Shown here one piece after another: positions 45,781 to 58,404 of a DNA stretch of 64,000 nt. The number at the start of each line of letters is the position of its first letter. Position 1 is the stretch's first letter. Made by a program: the position numbers and the translations under genes. The DNA comes from Platerodrilus igneus (lineage: Eukaryota; Arthropoda; Insecta; Coleoptera; Lycidae): contig JARFIW010000884.1 in assembly GCA_036346225.1 (NCBI GenBank), positions 5,442,501 to 5,506,500 of the forward strand, given 5' to 3'. Under the pieces are notes generated by a model. That model saw nothing but the letters and a program-made list of their open reading frames with translations. It did no database searches and was not told where the DNA came from.

Positions 45781-47839
45781 TAAATTCGTGGGATTATCGG
45801 TTGTGGGAAGACCAACGCTTTCTCTGATCTTCGAGAACGGCGATTTCAAAATGGGCATCCCACCAGCGCTCCAACATAAAAACAGTATAAAATTTGTTTT
45901 TGGATTTGGTGTAAATTTTGCATTCTGATTCGTCTTTGCCATGCCGCGCCTGATTTTTTTTCCTAATAACCAATTTAAATAAAAAATTTGGCCATTTTTC
46001 AAATTACCAACAATCACCTAAAATATATTTTATTCATTAAAAAATCACACAAAAAGTCACTCTTTCCCCTTTTGAACAAAGGTATGGTTCAAATTTCTTG
46101 TTGATTTTCGTTTGATCTGAGTTCTGTAGAGTTGGCTCGGTTGAGGTGATATCACAATTAAATTCGACCAACAGTTGGTAGGACAACCTCTGGGTTGACC
46201 AAATTTCCCCTTTAAATATAATGAAGTTGGTTTTGATTTATATGGGGTCTTAATGAATTGCTTGTTAAAAATTAAAGACGACCATTCGCGGCAGGGTTTT
46301 TGGGTTTGGAGGAAAAAATTTAATTTTAAAATTGATCCAAACAAGATAGGTTTATCTCGAAAGATGCATTGGTTAGAACGAAAAACTTTTGTTGTTTTAT
46401 TTAAAGCGGGAAATTTGAGGTTTAAAAGGGGTCTTTCAAGGGATTTTAAATCTGTTTGCAGATTCGGGGTGTGCGTAAAGGAAAAGAGAATTGAGTAAAA
46501 ATTTATAAGGACGACCATATAGAGCGCCATTGTATGATTAATAAACCCTCCAGCAATTATACGGAATTTTTGGGTGGCATTGAATATCTTGTATTTTCAA
46601 ATCATATAGCTTTAATAAAAAGAAAAGGCTACTTTCCGTAATAATTGTAAAGCGATTTGGCCTTGTCTATTATTTTCCAACAATTTAGCATTGTGCATGT
46701 TTATGTTAAAACCAGAAAAGTCGGGTTTTGCGAATTCTGAGGGCAACTGTTTGAAAAATGATTTTAAAACGCTTGGTAAAAGAACTCGTTTCAAAATCTC
46801 CGGTTTTGTTTTGGAGATGTTTGGTTTTATGTCATAACGAGCAAAATTTTAAGGTAAGGCAAAGGGGCGTGATCCGTTTCAAATCTGTTTGCAAATTCGG
46901 GTGTTTGGCAAAATGTATCGCATGACTAAAAAATTCGAACGCTCAAAATACTCAAAGAAATTTAAAATTGGTGGCTCCGGGGATGATATCTGCCTGAAGA
47001 TTCGGGTAGCTGAGAAAATTCTAATAAATTAAACCAAACATAGGTTTATCTCGAAAGATTATTGGACGAAGAAAACTATTTGGTTCAGATGTGGTGAGGT
47101 TCTCATTTCCGCCTTATGGGAATATCTGTAAATGTGTGGAATGTGGGGATGTGAGATGAACCTCATTTGCTTGGAAGTCACAAAGTGGAAGTTAAAGTAA
47201 CATCCGAAATTATAGTGGTCAAGAAGGGTTGATTTTCCCGACATGAATAGACGGGAAATGTTACTCGGGAAACGACCTGGTTTTTAAAGTAAACTAGTTT
47301 AAACCGGGGCGCGGCGTTACAATATCATTTGGTTTCTGTTTGGTCTTTGACTAGTCACAACTGTTAAAAGTCTTTGACCAGTTTTAACATGAAAAATGGC
47401 TTTTTACTTGTGATGTGGAGTTGTTTCCGAAGCGATAGTTTGAAGAGACATCGCTGGATGACGTCCATCCCCGGGTTTGCGTGGTGGGGCATCCTTCCCC
47501 GTAAGGAACCTAAACGTTTGACAGCATGGGTTGAACCAGTTGCCGGCCCCGGGTCAAACGGCGAAGGGGCCCGGAGGTTGCGGCGATGCGAAGAGTGGGG
47601 GATGTAAAGGGCCCAATCGAACGAGCCAAAGCTAATGCTAGCCTTGTCCTGGATGGAGGTGTCAAGTTGGGATTTGTCGAATCGCTACATACAGAATTAG
47701 TAATGTCGACTCTGGTACGTATTTTTTTATAAGTATTTAGTGTTTAACAGTTTTTCTAGATCTGTTGGATTTTCCCAAAATTTTATTGTGAAGGGTTTGG
47801 GGATCATAAGGGCTGTTAAGTGTTAAATTTTAAACCGGT
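45781..47839. repeat. Right arm, low-fidelity non-coding part
   Basis: Inverted counterpart of about 42000-44400, with many small indels and extra G or T. The zinc-finger region can be followed at about 47390-47680. About 1.3 kb of the left arm (about 40600-41900) is missing at 47790-47840. Confidence 0.65.
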
Positions 47840-49500
47840 TGTTGTTCAAAAGTATGTGAGGTTATATGGTGAAGAACCAGACGTAGAGGAAGATGATGAT
47901 GAAACCGATAATTGCACAGTACAGCTGCGATTCATAGATTCGCTGCGTTTCATGGCATCGTCCCTGGATAAGTTGGTGAAAATTTGGAATGCGAGCAGTT
48001 TGTTGAGATGAGGAAGTGTTTCGACGACGTACAGTTTTCATTTCTACGCAGAAAGGGTGTGTTCCCGCACAGGTATGTGACAGACGCTTCAGCGTTAAAT
48101 AGGTCAAGTCTACCACCCCGAGAGGATTTCTATAATGATCTCACGAATGCTGTGATTTCGTTGTCTGAGTACGATCACGCTCAGAATGTATGGAACGCTT
48201 TCAACATATGTACACTCGGCGAATACAGCGATCTTTATTTGAAAACAGACGTTTTATTATTAGCTGACGTGTTCGAAAATTTCCGGGTGTGTGTTGAAAA
48301 CCTACGACTTGGATCCCTGCCAATATATGACAGCGCCTAGTCTAAGCTGGGATGCCATGCTGAAACACACTGGGGTTAAACTGGATCTATTCACTGATGT
48401 AGAAATGCATCACTTTGTAAAGAAAGGGATTCGTGGTGGTCTAACTCAGTGCAGTCAACGATACGCTCACGCCAACAATAAGTACATGCACAATTTTAAT
48501 TCTGAAGAGCCCTCAAGGTACTTGACGTATCTGGATGCCAATAATTTGTATGGATGGGCCATGTCACAACCGTTACCGATAAGCGGATTCCGGTGGATGA
48601 AAGAGAAAGAGCTTAACCTCCTGAAAGCCCACATCGATGACATATCTGTAACAGGGGACAAGGGGTACATCCTGGAAGTAGATCTGGAGTATCCAGAAAA
48701 CCTACACGAACAGCACAACGATTTACCGTTTTGTCCGCAGACCATGGTACCCCCAACACCATCCTCCAAGACTCCGAAGCTGCTCGCCACGTTGCTCAAC
48801 AAGATTCGTTACATTATACATTACAGAAACCTGCAGCAGGCGCTACGTAATGGTCTCCGGCTCACAGCAGTCCACCGGGTCATGGAATTTGACCAGTCTC
48901 CTGGTTAAACCCCAATCTTTGCCCAAGGAATCTGCCGAAATGGTTTAAAAGCTTTTCTTTGAAAACCAGCTTTGGAAAACATAAATGTCACAAGAGGGGG
49001 GATTGAAAATGGACAAAATTTGCCGGGTGGATTTCCCCGGGAACTTTAACAATTTGTGGGAGAGGATTTGGTTTTATGTGGAAGGGTAAAAGTAGACAAA
49101 AGTTTTGCAGGTTTTTCGTTTTAGATTTTCAAACCCTCATGTTGATTTTCATTTAAACACCATGTTTGATAACCAAACTTCCCTTTTAACAGACACTGAC
49201 TTTTATGTATGTTAGCAAAAACTTGTTAAGTGAATTGTCAAAATTAACAATTTGTATAGTCTACCCTGGAAAAATCAATTGTCTTTGAAAAAATGGCGTT
49301 GACATTCCGGCGAGGTGTTAAATTTGTTGGAACTAGGGAATGATTGTTTTATAAAGGGTTAAAAGATCGGGGTTCGCGTGTGTGGTGGCGGGGATTGTGT
49401 GGAATTTTAAAATTTTTTAAATTCTTTTAGATACAGGTTTTTGGAGAAAAACCGTTTTGTACACCCAATTTTTAAAATTGTTTATCGGAAAATGAAAAAG
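47840..49500 (+). pseudogene. Polinton family B DNA polymerase, truncated, right arm
   Basis: From 47845 to 48905 the sequence is nearly identical to the reverse complement of the left arm: KYVRLYGEEPDVEEDDDETD, YLTYLDANNLYGWAM and [13 protein letters not shown]. Beyond 48905 similarity drops sharply to an indel-rich version of the C-terminal third. Exonuclease I and the N-terminus are deleted. Confidence 0.8.
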
Positions 49501-50219
49501 GTCGTATTGGTATACTTCCCTATGCTGGGGCATAAATTTAGTATTTTTAATTTTATTTGGAAAAATATTGTTGTTAAAATTTATCCCCACCTTTAATTTT
49601 TTGGGAATGTTTTATCCCGTGGCTCCGCCGGGGTAAAACAAGTTGGATTAACAACTATGCTTATTGACGAAAACAGTTTTTTTTACAATCTCATTAAATT
49701 TAAAAAACCCAAATTCTTTTGACAGGAACCGCGGATTGGCTAAAAAAAAATATTTGAAAATTGTAATTTTTTTAAATGTAAATCGGATAAAATAAAATAT
49801 TAAACTTTTGTAGCTTATTTTGTTGGTTAAAGGACTGTGATATTAAAAAGGGTGTTATAAATTATTTGGTAAAAATCTTAAAATTGGGGTAGTCCCTTGG
49901 GGTGATGCAACTAAAAATTCCTGAAATTCGGGAGCAGCAAATCTAATCTTAATTAATAAAAAAATGGTTTTTCGAAAATGCATTGGTGCGGTTTTGGTTC
50001 GATGGATAAAAAATTTATCGAAAAAACTTTTGGCCAAATGTTGCGGTAAAAATCTTAAAAATGGTTTATCTCGTGGGAAATGTGGATGTATTTATCTCGA
50101 AACATAAAAATTTAAATGGTTTATCTCGAAAGATGAAAATGGTTATCGAAAAAACTTTTGGTCCAGATGTTGGGAAATGTATCTGGTGGAAATTGGTACA
50201 GGATCCTTGATTATATACT

Positions 50220-50480
50220 TCAAAGAATACTAGTAATGGTAAAGAGAAAATATGTGGAAAACAGTAAAAAAAAATAGGAGAGTTAGGATGATAGGACACA
50301 GTACGGAATATATAAGAAGTAGAGATAAGAAGAAAGAGAAGTAGAGGTAGACCTAGGTTAGACTATTCCACACAGATAGTGAAAGATGTAGGATGTGGGA
50401 ATTTCAGGGCTAGCTCAGAATAGAAATCAACGGAGATAAGCGCCCAACCAGTTCCAAGATGGAAAAACTATGACAAAAAA
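50220..50480 (+). pseudogene. RTE family 1 fragment, right of the Polinton
   Basis: Continues the RTE broken at 37876: a KNRRVRMIGH-like block and the C-terminal VGNFRA-like segment, with the 3' end near CCAGTTCCAAGATGG. Confidence 0.75.
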
Positions 50481-50990
50481 ATAACTGTACTTAAACATGA
50501 TGCTTATTATAAGCAACTGCAGGTTGTGCAATATTCTCGAATAATGTTAATTGTGTGAAAGGATTTACTGGAAAACTATTAATTCGGCAAATATCTAAGT
50601 GTTGGGAATCTTGGCAGCCACAAGCTGCTGAACATCCTTCACATACCACTGAATCTCGGTGAAATTGGGCATATAATCAGAAAACAATAGAAGGGGAACC
50701 GAGCGGTATATAGGCTGTGTGGAAATTTCAGGGAAGTGTGTAGGCTAGCTCAGAATATACATAAGTGCAGGTACGTGTCCAGCCAGTTTTGAAACGGAAA
50801 AGCTAATTACGAAAAAATAAGCGCAGATAAATCTGATGATTATTATAAACAACTACTGGTGTTGGTTCTGAAATATTTTCAACTAATGTTGATTGTGCGG
50901 AATGATATATTGGAAAAACTATTAAACCGGTAAAAAGTGCTGTGGGAACTTGGCAGCCACGTGCTGCTTACACCCCTTCACATACCGTAC
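50395..50990. repeat. Local duplication of RTE tail plus flank
   Basis: Segments 50395-50647 and 50719-50988 are similar throughout: the RTE end, GATGCTTATTATAA, GTTGATTGTGCGG-like and CTTGGCAGCCAC..GCTGCT..CCTTCACATACC. This is a direct duplication of about 0.27 kb with an offset of about 330 bp. The second copy is where the SINE landed. Confidence 0.75.
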
Positions 50991-50992
50991 AT

Positions 50993-51282
50993 GTGATTTT
51001 CCAATGCTCCACCCGAAGGTACTACATTGGCCAGGAAGCGAGTTCTTTTACATGAAAAATTTGGAACTTTACCGAACCCTTGCTGTTCCAAGCAAGGTAG
51101 GGATCTTTAACGTGCGTGACAACACTCACACACTGGACCTCCATTTTACCTCTCATCCGAACGAGGGTGTATTTTTGTGGAAAATGCTCGCAAACATTTT
51201 TCAAGCGGACCGTGTCGGGATTCGAATCTGGGACCTTGGGCGTAGTAGTCACACGCATACCAACTACACCACGGAACCGCTT
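50993..51282 (-). mobile_element. tRNA-headed SINE with 20-bp target duplication
   Basis: It is flanked by ccccttcacataccgtacat (50973-50992) and a copy with two mismatches (51283-51302). On the minus strand the A-box is TGGTGTAGTTGG (51260-51271) and the B-box GATTCGAATCC (51218-51228), the right spacing for a Pol III promoter. The central module includes CATCCGAACGAGG and GATCTTTAACGTGCGTGACA (plus-strand reading). Confidence 0.85.
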
Positions 51283-51302
51283 CCCCTTCGCATACCGTTC
51301 AT

Positions 51303-51555
51303 TTACATTTACAATGCTCCACCCGAAGGTACTACAATGGCCAGGAGGCGAGTTTTTTGTTGCCTGGAAACTTAGAATTTTGCCGAACCCTTGCCGTTGC
51401 AGGCAAGGTAGGGATCTTTAACGTGCGTGACAACACTCACACATGGGACCTCCATTTAACCTCTCATCCGAACGAGGGCGTAATATTTGTGAAAAATGCT
51501 CACCTGCCATTTTTCAAGCAGTCGGCCGTGTCGGGATTTGAACCCGGGACCTTGG
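51303..51555 (-). mobile_element. Second SINE copy, 5'-truncated
   Basis: Same family as 50993-51282. It ends within the tRNA-like head at the B-box side (GGGACCTTGGGCATAG), where an RTE fragment begins. Confidence 0.8.
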
Positions 51556-51990
51556 GCATAGAAACAAGAAGAAAATTGTTGAAAGCGTATGTGTGGAGCA
51601 CAGCACAGTATGTCTATTAATTACGGGCAGTACGGAAAGCAGACAGAAAGAGATATAAGCGTTCTGGAATGTTATGCTTCAGATATATGAAGATGATAGC
51701 ATGGACAGATAAAGTTAATAACAAATAGGTTATAGAAATAGTAGGTGAATAAATGTATCTGTGGAAAAAAGAATAGGAGAAATAAGAAGAGCAGAATACG
51801 TTGTTCTAATGCATTTTTGGGGAATAGTACGGGATATATTACAAGTAGAGATAGAAAAAAGGAGGTAGACCTAGATCAGATAGTGATAGATGCAAACTGT
51901 GCAAATTTCAGGGAAATGTGTAGGTTAGTTCAGAATGGGAAACAATGAGGGTAGGCATCTAACCAGTTCCAGGACTGAAGACCTAATGAT
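51556..51990 (+). pseudogene. RTE family 1 3'-end fragment
   Basis: ETRRKLLKAYVWS, a MKMIAWTDKVN block and FREMCRLVQNGKQ, ending with the family terminus GACTGAAGACCTAATGATGATGATAATA. Stops and shifts are present. Confidence 0.75.
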
Positions 51991-52704
51991 GATGATAATA
52001 TTCCCTTCATTTATCATAAAAACACAATATCAATTTATTGCATTTGCAAAGCATAAAATAATTATTCCGTGTGTAGATAACATTTTGATTTTTAAGAGTT
52101 TTAAAATAATACATAAATTTTAGAATCTTCTGGTACTTAATAAAAAAATACGTCAGTTACTAATAAATACTATTAAAAGCCACAATTAGTTGGCATATAT
52201 TAATAAACGCCCGGTTTGAGGTACTCGCGCAAACGTCAACATGCAATAAAATACAACATTATTACTGATTTATAGCTTTTCGGGTTACAATAAGATAGAA
52301 GCGATCATTATCCTTGTGCAATAGACAACAATAAACTGTACGCTTTACGATTAACATAAATCATACTTTGACACTAATTGGATGGTTAAAACCATAAAAT
52401 TCTTGTAAATTCTTACATCAATGGTAACTAATGCTTCCAAACGGAACAGAAAGAATCTCGAATATGACGTATAGAGATAATTTTTGTATATAAGCCCAAA
52501 CTTGATTAAAATTCTTCATTCGCCAGTCATTCCTTCTAAAGCCAAATAACATGTAAGATTCGAGATCTAGTATTCAGCGATTCAGAGATCATTTTTTCCT
52601 CTATTTTTAATCAACGTGTAACATTCGACAGTCATCATGTAAGATTTAAAGCAGAGTTGAATGCTATAAATTAATTTTACGAGTAACAGAGAAGTTCTCA
52701 ACTG

Positions 52705-52743
<39 letters not shown>

Positions 52744-53557
52744 GCATCATTGTTTTGTAAAATACAATGGAGAGTGAACGTTCTTCGATACAAGAGCTGC
52801 TGCTAAGTTAATTGATTAAAAATAGAAAGTAAATAAATTTTGAAAACTAATAAACTGATAGAGATTTAAGATTCAACTACGTTAGATATGTGATTTTGAT
52901 AAGCGCTATTTTATCATTGCAAGTATACATTTTAGATTTCTTTGTTTGTAACTAATAAAAATATTCAAATATTTGTAACCTAGAATAAATCTAATCATAT
53001 CATTTCTGTAAGCGGATACTTTGCATCAAATTTTGAAATCGAAGTTCGTAGCATTTAGACGCTTAATAAATTATCTGTCAGGAGTTATTGGGCAATCATC
53101 CTTACAAGCGTGATAATGAAAGATATGTGAATTATCCACGTAGAAATTAATGAGGATTTTGTAATTTTACAATGATTAGGTAAGAATTATTTTAATAATT
53201 CAGTAACTTGTAGGAATTATTTTCTGTATGCATTTAAGTTTGAAAACTGTTCTAAATTCTTTTGTATAAAAGAAAAAAATGTTTTGTAAATTTTGTACAT
53301 TCCACAGTATAATTTCCGTCCAGCTAACCAGGCAAAGAAATAACGGGAATGTAAGATGATAACTTCAAATTTCCCATTGCTGTACCTAAGTCACAGCAAT
53401 AATTAGTGGCGCTCCTATTCACAGACGTGTCACAGCACTCTTTTAGCGTCGTCTCAACCTAGAGCTCGATTAAATCGTCTGAAAATTCGAGTTTCCTATC
53501 TCGTAAGATTTTCTGAAAATTTTTTTTTCTTTGTAATGCATCTGATTGGTTTCCAGT
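51991..53557. other. Non-coding stretch before a gag remnant
   Basis: AT-rich, with an (AT)n microsatellite at 52706-52740. A TGGCGCTCCTATTCACAG motif at about 53407 could be a primer-binding site for the following gag, but no LTR pair confirms it. Confidence 0.5.
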
Positions 53558-54456
53558 ATGACTAATAGAATAAAAGAGGTTCATGACGGTTTGAGAGCTG
53601 AGGAAGTCGAAATTGGTTCTCAGGAGAGTGTTTATATAGAAGAACAGAAAAACAACAATCCAGAGGCCAATAAAGAACAAAGTGTAGGAGAGGCCCACGA
53701 GTCAAAAATGATAGCTCTCTTATTAAGTCTAAACCAAAATATGCAAGAACAAAAGGAAAATATGAAAGAAATGAGTGAAAGGCATGAAAATAGTATAAAA
53801 GAAATGTGTGACAAATTTGATAAATATGCACAGGAGTTACGAGCAGAATTTGGAGAGACAGCAAAACTGGGAGAAAGTTTAAAATTAAAAGTGAAAATAC
53901 TGAAAAAAATTTAAAGAAATGAGTGAAAAACTAACTTTGGGCCTAAAAGAAACTAATAAAACCATTGAGGAAATGAAATTTGAAATTACAGGAAAAGTAA
54001 TACAGATCTTAGAGGAAATGGATGACAACAAAGAGAAAATTGTTCAAATAAAGACGAATCAGGATGCAAGTGAGAAAGAAACTAGCGGAAAAATTAAAAG
54101 TCTACATCAAAAAGCAGGCGAAATAGAAGGAACCTGCCAATGGGTTTTAAAACATATAGAAATGATTTGGGAATTGACTTACGGAATTTTGAAAATAAGT
54201 TTGAAAATTAAAAAGATGGAGTTAAAAATATTCATGTTAGGGAACCTATGCGATGGAATGCGATGGAATCCAACACTCAAAATTTTATGGAAATAATAAA
54301 CTTTACCCTAAGATATTTTTAAATAACATAAAAACTTTAATGCAAGGGAGTTGGGATGAACAAACCAAGCTAAATGTCGCGAGGTTCATGTGCAAAAATT
54401 TGGTTTATACTGTTAGAATTAAATTTCTTCTTTATGGATGGTTTACCTGGTTATGA
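53558..54456 (+). pseudogene. Gypsy-type Gag remnant with coiled coil
   Basis: From an ATG (MTNRIKEVHDGLRAEEVEIG), an acidic, heptad-rich region (about 53730-54130) predicts a coiled coil, with repeated EMSE-like segments. One frameshift lies near 53900. It then reaches a capsid-like segment with KTLMQGSWDEQTKLNVARFM, recalling LTR-element capsids. The sequence ends without zinc knuckle, protease or RT. The assignment to Gypsy rests on the general pattern only. Confidence 0.5.
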
Positions 54457-56534
54457 TTATTCTCACGCTTGTAAGATTCGTTTTGGTCAAAAAAATGCTT
54501 GACACATAATCTATTAAAAGGTCAGAGTATTTCGAACTGTGAACACAAACTTTCCTCACAAAAAAAATTATATGATTAACACTTATTATTCTACCTTAAA
54601 TTAAATACAAATACTCCAATAACAGTTAAAAATAAATCTAAAAGTAATACTTACAAAATCCACAAAAACGTTCCTCGTAATTAAATATCTTCTTATTTTA
54701 AATAGACGTCAAATCAACTTACAAGATTTTCCATATTTAAAATCCTCCTTTCAAACAGCAGTTACCAAAGTACATTTTGCTTAAGTCTTCCTTTCAATTA
54801 TTTAATAAAATTTTTAAAATAGGTCCATTGTAATTAATAATTCCAGTTTTTTATTAATTTGCGTTTAGAACATCACTTCAATATCCATTGTACCATTGTA
54901 ATTATAAAATTAGAGTATGCTTACTGCATACTTCAAATATCATCTTCGCAAAGCAACAGCTCGCGACTTAAATCAAAATAACATTTTGCGATCGAATTTA
55001 AGAATCGACCGAATCGAATGAATCCCTTAATTAAAAAACACTTCCTTCTATATACAAATTATCTATAATCTAAAACCTAGTGGGAGGTTTCGCCGAAAAA
55101 CTCATTAGCATCTAAAATCACGGCGTTTATTACCTCGTATTCTCGTTTCACTTATTCGTGACGCGCTCTGTTTGTCCTTGTTTAACACATATACGATTAT
55201 TGTGGCGTATCGCTTCTCTCCAAATGTGAATGCGAAGATCATAAATATTTCTTATCAATTTCTATTACATCTTTTGGGTTTTTTAGTGTTCCGACCGCTT
55301 CTTGGAATAAACGTTTTATTTATTAATTAGTTTATTTATTAATTAGTTTATTCACATAGTTTTAAATACGTATGACTAATACTCTAAAGAACTCCTTATT
55401 TAAAATAAATTTCTGTAATCCACAGGGTAATTAATTTAATCTTTAATTGCTTTTTATAGACATTTTCGCTTTTACGGCAAAACTTGTTTTTAATTCACCT
55501 ATTGAGGTTAGAATTGGGATTTGAAATGCACAAAAATACTTATTTTTATACAAATGCGTAAAGCTGGTACTATTCTATGCTATTTACAGCAAATAAAAAG
55601 CATTTCTATCACAAATGTATCGATGATTAATAAGTGAAAATAAAAGGCTGTGTATTTATCTTAAAATGATCGATTTGCGTTCGCATTGAATGCGTTTTAA
55701 GGTATCTTACAATTAATTATTTTTACATATACAACGTACGCTAGTTGCTATTTATTTACAATACGCTTGTATCATATAGGGTGATTATTTATATACGGAC
55801 AATTGCATTCTACGCGATGAATAAAAGTACGCTTGTATTATACAGGGCATAACCATGAATTTACGGAAATTTCCGTTTTTTCAGGATTCTTTTATATTTT
55901 GGTGGGATTTATTTGTAGAATTTGGGTTTCAATGACCTGTCGTGATCCCTTATCAAGTCATTTTCCCCCAAATTAAAATATAAAATTCGAAGTCTGCGTT
56001 ATTTTTTCGCATAAATGAGTAATTTTACTATTTGTATTTCTAACTACCTGCTATCTATAACTAATTCTATATACTTTATAATACACACGCATAATTTTTA
56101 CATACTAGGGCTTTTCTCCTTTTAACAATCCACCTATTTCTATCTCATAATTAACTAAACTTTCCTTAATTTCTCTACTAATATCATTTACAATCTAACA
56201 TTTCCACCCTATATCTCAAATTGGTTCATATTTACACACGGTCTCATCAAGTTTCATTTCAAACAAGATTCTCTTCACTGTCATACAAAACTCATATTAT
56301 CGCACATTCCTCTCTAAAACTATCATAATCTTGGAAAAATATGGAGTATCAAATTTCCATGAAATTGTCCCAGCAAGTGCTCGGCTATGCTACTCATGTC
56401 GAAAAAAATTGTGGTTTAGAATCTATATATCTAGCCTACTTATATTACATCTATGAAGATCTCAAACTAAGCAATATCTATATGCAATTTCCTTATTAAA
56501 AAATTTAAAAACTAACCGTTAAGCCTTTTCTCGC
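54457..56534. other. AT-rich non-coding stretch, no gene seen
   Basis: No frames over 60 codons with domains. A short duplication TTTATTTATTAATTAG lies near 55315-55350. Confidence 0.6.
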
Positions 56535-57040
56535 TCCGATGTTTCTTATTTTTTTCGGAAACCACGAGAGCACTAACAAACTAACAATAATTTTTGCAGT
56601 ACTAAAGAATACTAACAAAGCACAAACTATATGCCTATATACACTCTAAAGTGCTGTCGACCGTTACATCCCCCTTCCCCACGGATTTTCCCGTTTTTTT
56701 CAGAAACCACGAAAGCCTTAATAACAGCTTTGAAGCACCAACGAATATTAACGAAGCACTATCTATAAACAATTTCGCTTTTTAAAAGATTTAGAAATTG
56801 ACCACTACGCTTTTTCTCCTTATGATTTTTCTTCGTTTTTTCGGAAACCATGCGAACACTAACAGTAATTTTTGCGGCAATAAAGAGCACTAACGAAGCA
56901 AAATCTAGAGGCACTTACGTTTTTAAAAAATCGAAAAGTCGACCGACGGATTTCCCGTTTTTCGGAAACCACGAAAGCACCAACCAACGATGAGCTTTGG
57001 GGCACTAAAAAGCACTAGAGAAGCACTATCAATCAGTATC
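56535..57040. repeat. Tandem repeat, four units of 120-145 bp
   Basis: Units centre on TTTTTCGGAAACCACGAAAG followed by CACTAAC and AGCACTAACGAAGCACTATC, near 56555, 56699, 56841 and 56961. They are diverged from each other. No coding potential. Confidence 0.75.
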
Positions 57041-57737
57041 CGTTTTTGTTACTTTCCGAATGGGTTGGAGAGTGGGGCTTTACGGGCCTCTCTAAACTTA
57101 TAAAATTTAAAATGATCAATTTATTAATGCTCACCCTGTATAATGGTTACAAAGGAATTACGACTTCAGACCACATTCGGTGTTTAAACAACAATACCTA
57201 AACAAAACCCACCATTTCATTTAAAAATGCACGACTTTTCGCTTCCTTTCAGAGTTCCCGAAACCTTATAACTTACTCTTTAATGGCGTTTTATAAAACC
57301 TAATTTACGTACTGATGAGATTTTTGATGTGGTTTCTAACCCACTGTGAACTTTGTAAAGGGGTTAAAAGTTACACAGAGGTTGTTTTGATGACCGTTTA
57401 GCATTTACTGAACTTTGAAGCGTGTGGTTTTAATAACAGGCACTTTCGGTTTTAATATATGCTTTCGCTGTTCAAAAGTCACGAAGTATAAGAGAGATTT
57501 GGAATAAAAGCGAATTCGGAGTCAGCTCTCTCTTCGGTGTATTCTTTGACATCACTATGTCATAGGTTGATTTGAAAATTGCTGAATAAACCGGATTGAC
57601 ATGGATTGAATAGCTGTTTGTCGACTACATGATTAAAGGAAATTGACGGCTCTTCTATTCATAATCAAATTTTTATGTACCGTATTCCAAGGAGAACAAA
57701 TTTTAATCTTATAATAAGGTATTAGTATAACTATATT
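57041..57737. other. Non-coding stretch before a Pao/BEL element
   Basis: Nothing recognised on either strand. Confidence 0.6.
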
Positions 57738-58297
57738 TGTACATACCTATGAGGTTGTAGCTAGAATATAGCAATGTACATACCTGGAGATATTATCGAA
57801 GGACGGAGTTTGCTGGTCCAACGATTAATAGTCGACGAATTAATGGACTGTATGTTTATGATGTTGTAGTGCTTCCTCTGCAAGCCGAGACGAAATATCC
57901 ATTAAACGACCAGTTTATTCTCACTTACAAAGTTCGCACTATTATGGCCATAAATAGCACTTGTGTAATTACAACCCTTTATTCCGAACACTACACGATA
58001 ATTAATGTTTTACATAACGAACCATGAAACGAGCTTCGAAAACATACCGAATTGTATGTTGCGTTAATAACGTCTTCACGTTTCAAACGATTAACTACGA
58101 CTGGCGTTATTACACTCTATTTAGGGGTGCAAGCAGGTCAAAACAAGTTTCTACCTGTTCGAAACTGATCACGCGTGACCTTCGTGATAAAAGGGGTGAT
58201 GTATTCAGGATGCATATTTCCAATGTCTACATTAATAGGATATAGGAGCGAGTCGTCTTCAAATTAAATTTAATAAAATAATAAAAAAGACCGAACA
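57738..58297 (-). repeat. 3' LTR of Pao/BEL copy B
   Basis: About 560 bp. The right edge GACCGAACA (minus-strand start TGTTCGGTC) follows a GGTGAGCGGTA purine-rich stretch that could be the polypurine tract. The motif GTACATACCT occurs twice near the other edge. Confidence 0.8.
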
Positions 58298-58404
58298 TAC
58301 CGCTCACCAAAAATAATTAGAAACTAACTTATTTTTAAGCTAAAGATAGAACGATAATACAATAGGTTTATACGTGAGTATATACAACAACACAAAAAAC
58401 TATA

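Larger units (their letters stand above)
37877..50219. mobile_element. Palindromic Polinton/Maverick derivative, 12.3 kb
   Basis: The ends are AGTAGGGTATAATCAAGG and the complement of CCTTGATTATATACT. The flanks carry a weak 6-bp duplication (nCAAAn). An RTE is split exactly at these points, which supports one insertion. The arms, about 37877-45275 and 45290-50219, are inverted copies: the left carries a complete-length family B DNA polymerase, a zinc-finger region and an HTH protein, and the right carries shortened, eroded copies. Polintons usually also encode integrase, protease, ATPase and capsid proteins; none is visible, so this is a non-autonomous rearranged form. The right arm shows patchy quality (see findings). 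Confidence 0.75.

Noticed and set aside
51218..51271. A tRNA gene on the minus strand
   Set aside because: A and B boxes are present, but the sequence is the head of a SINE with target duplications and a non-tRNA body.
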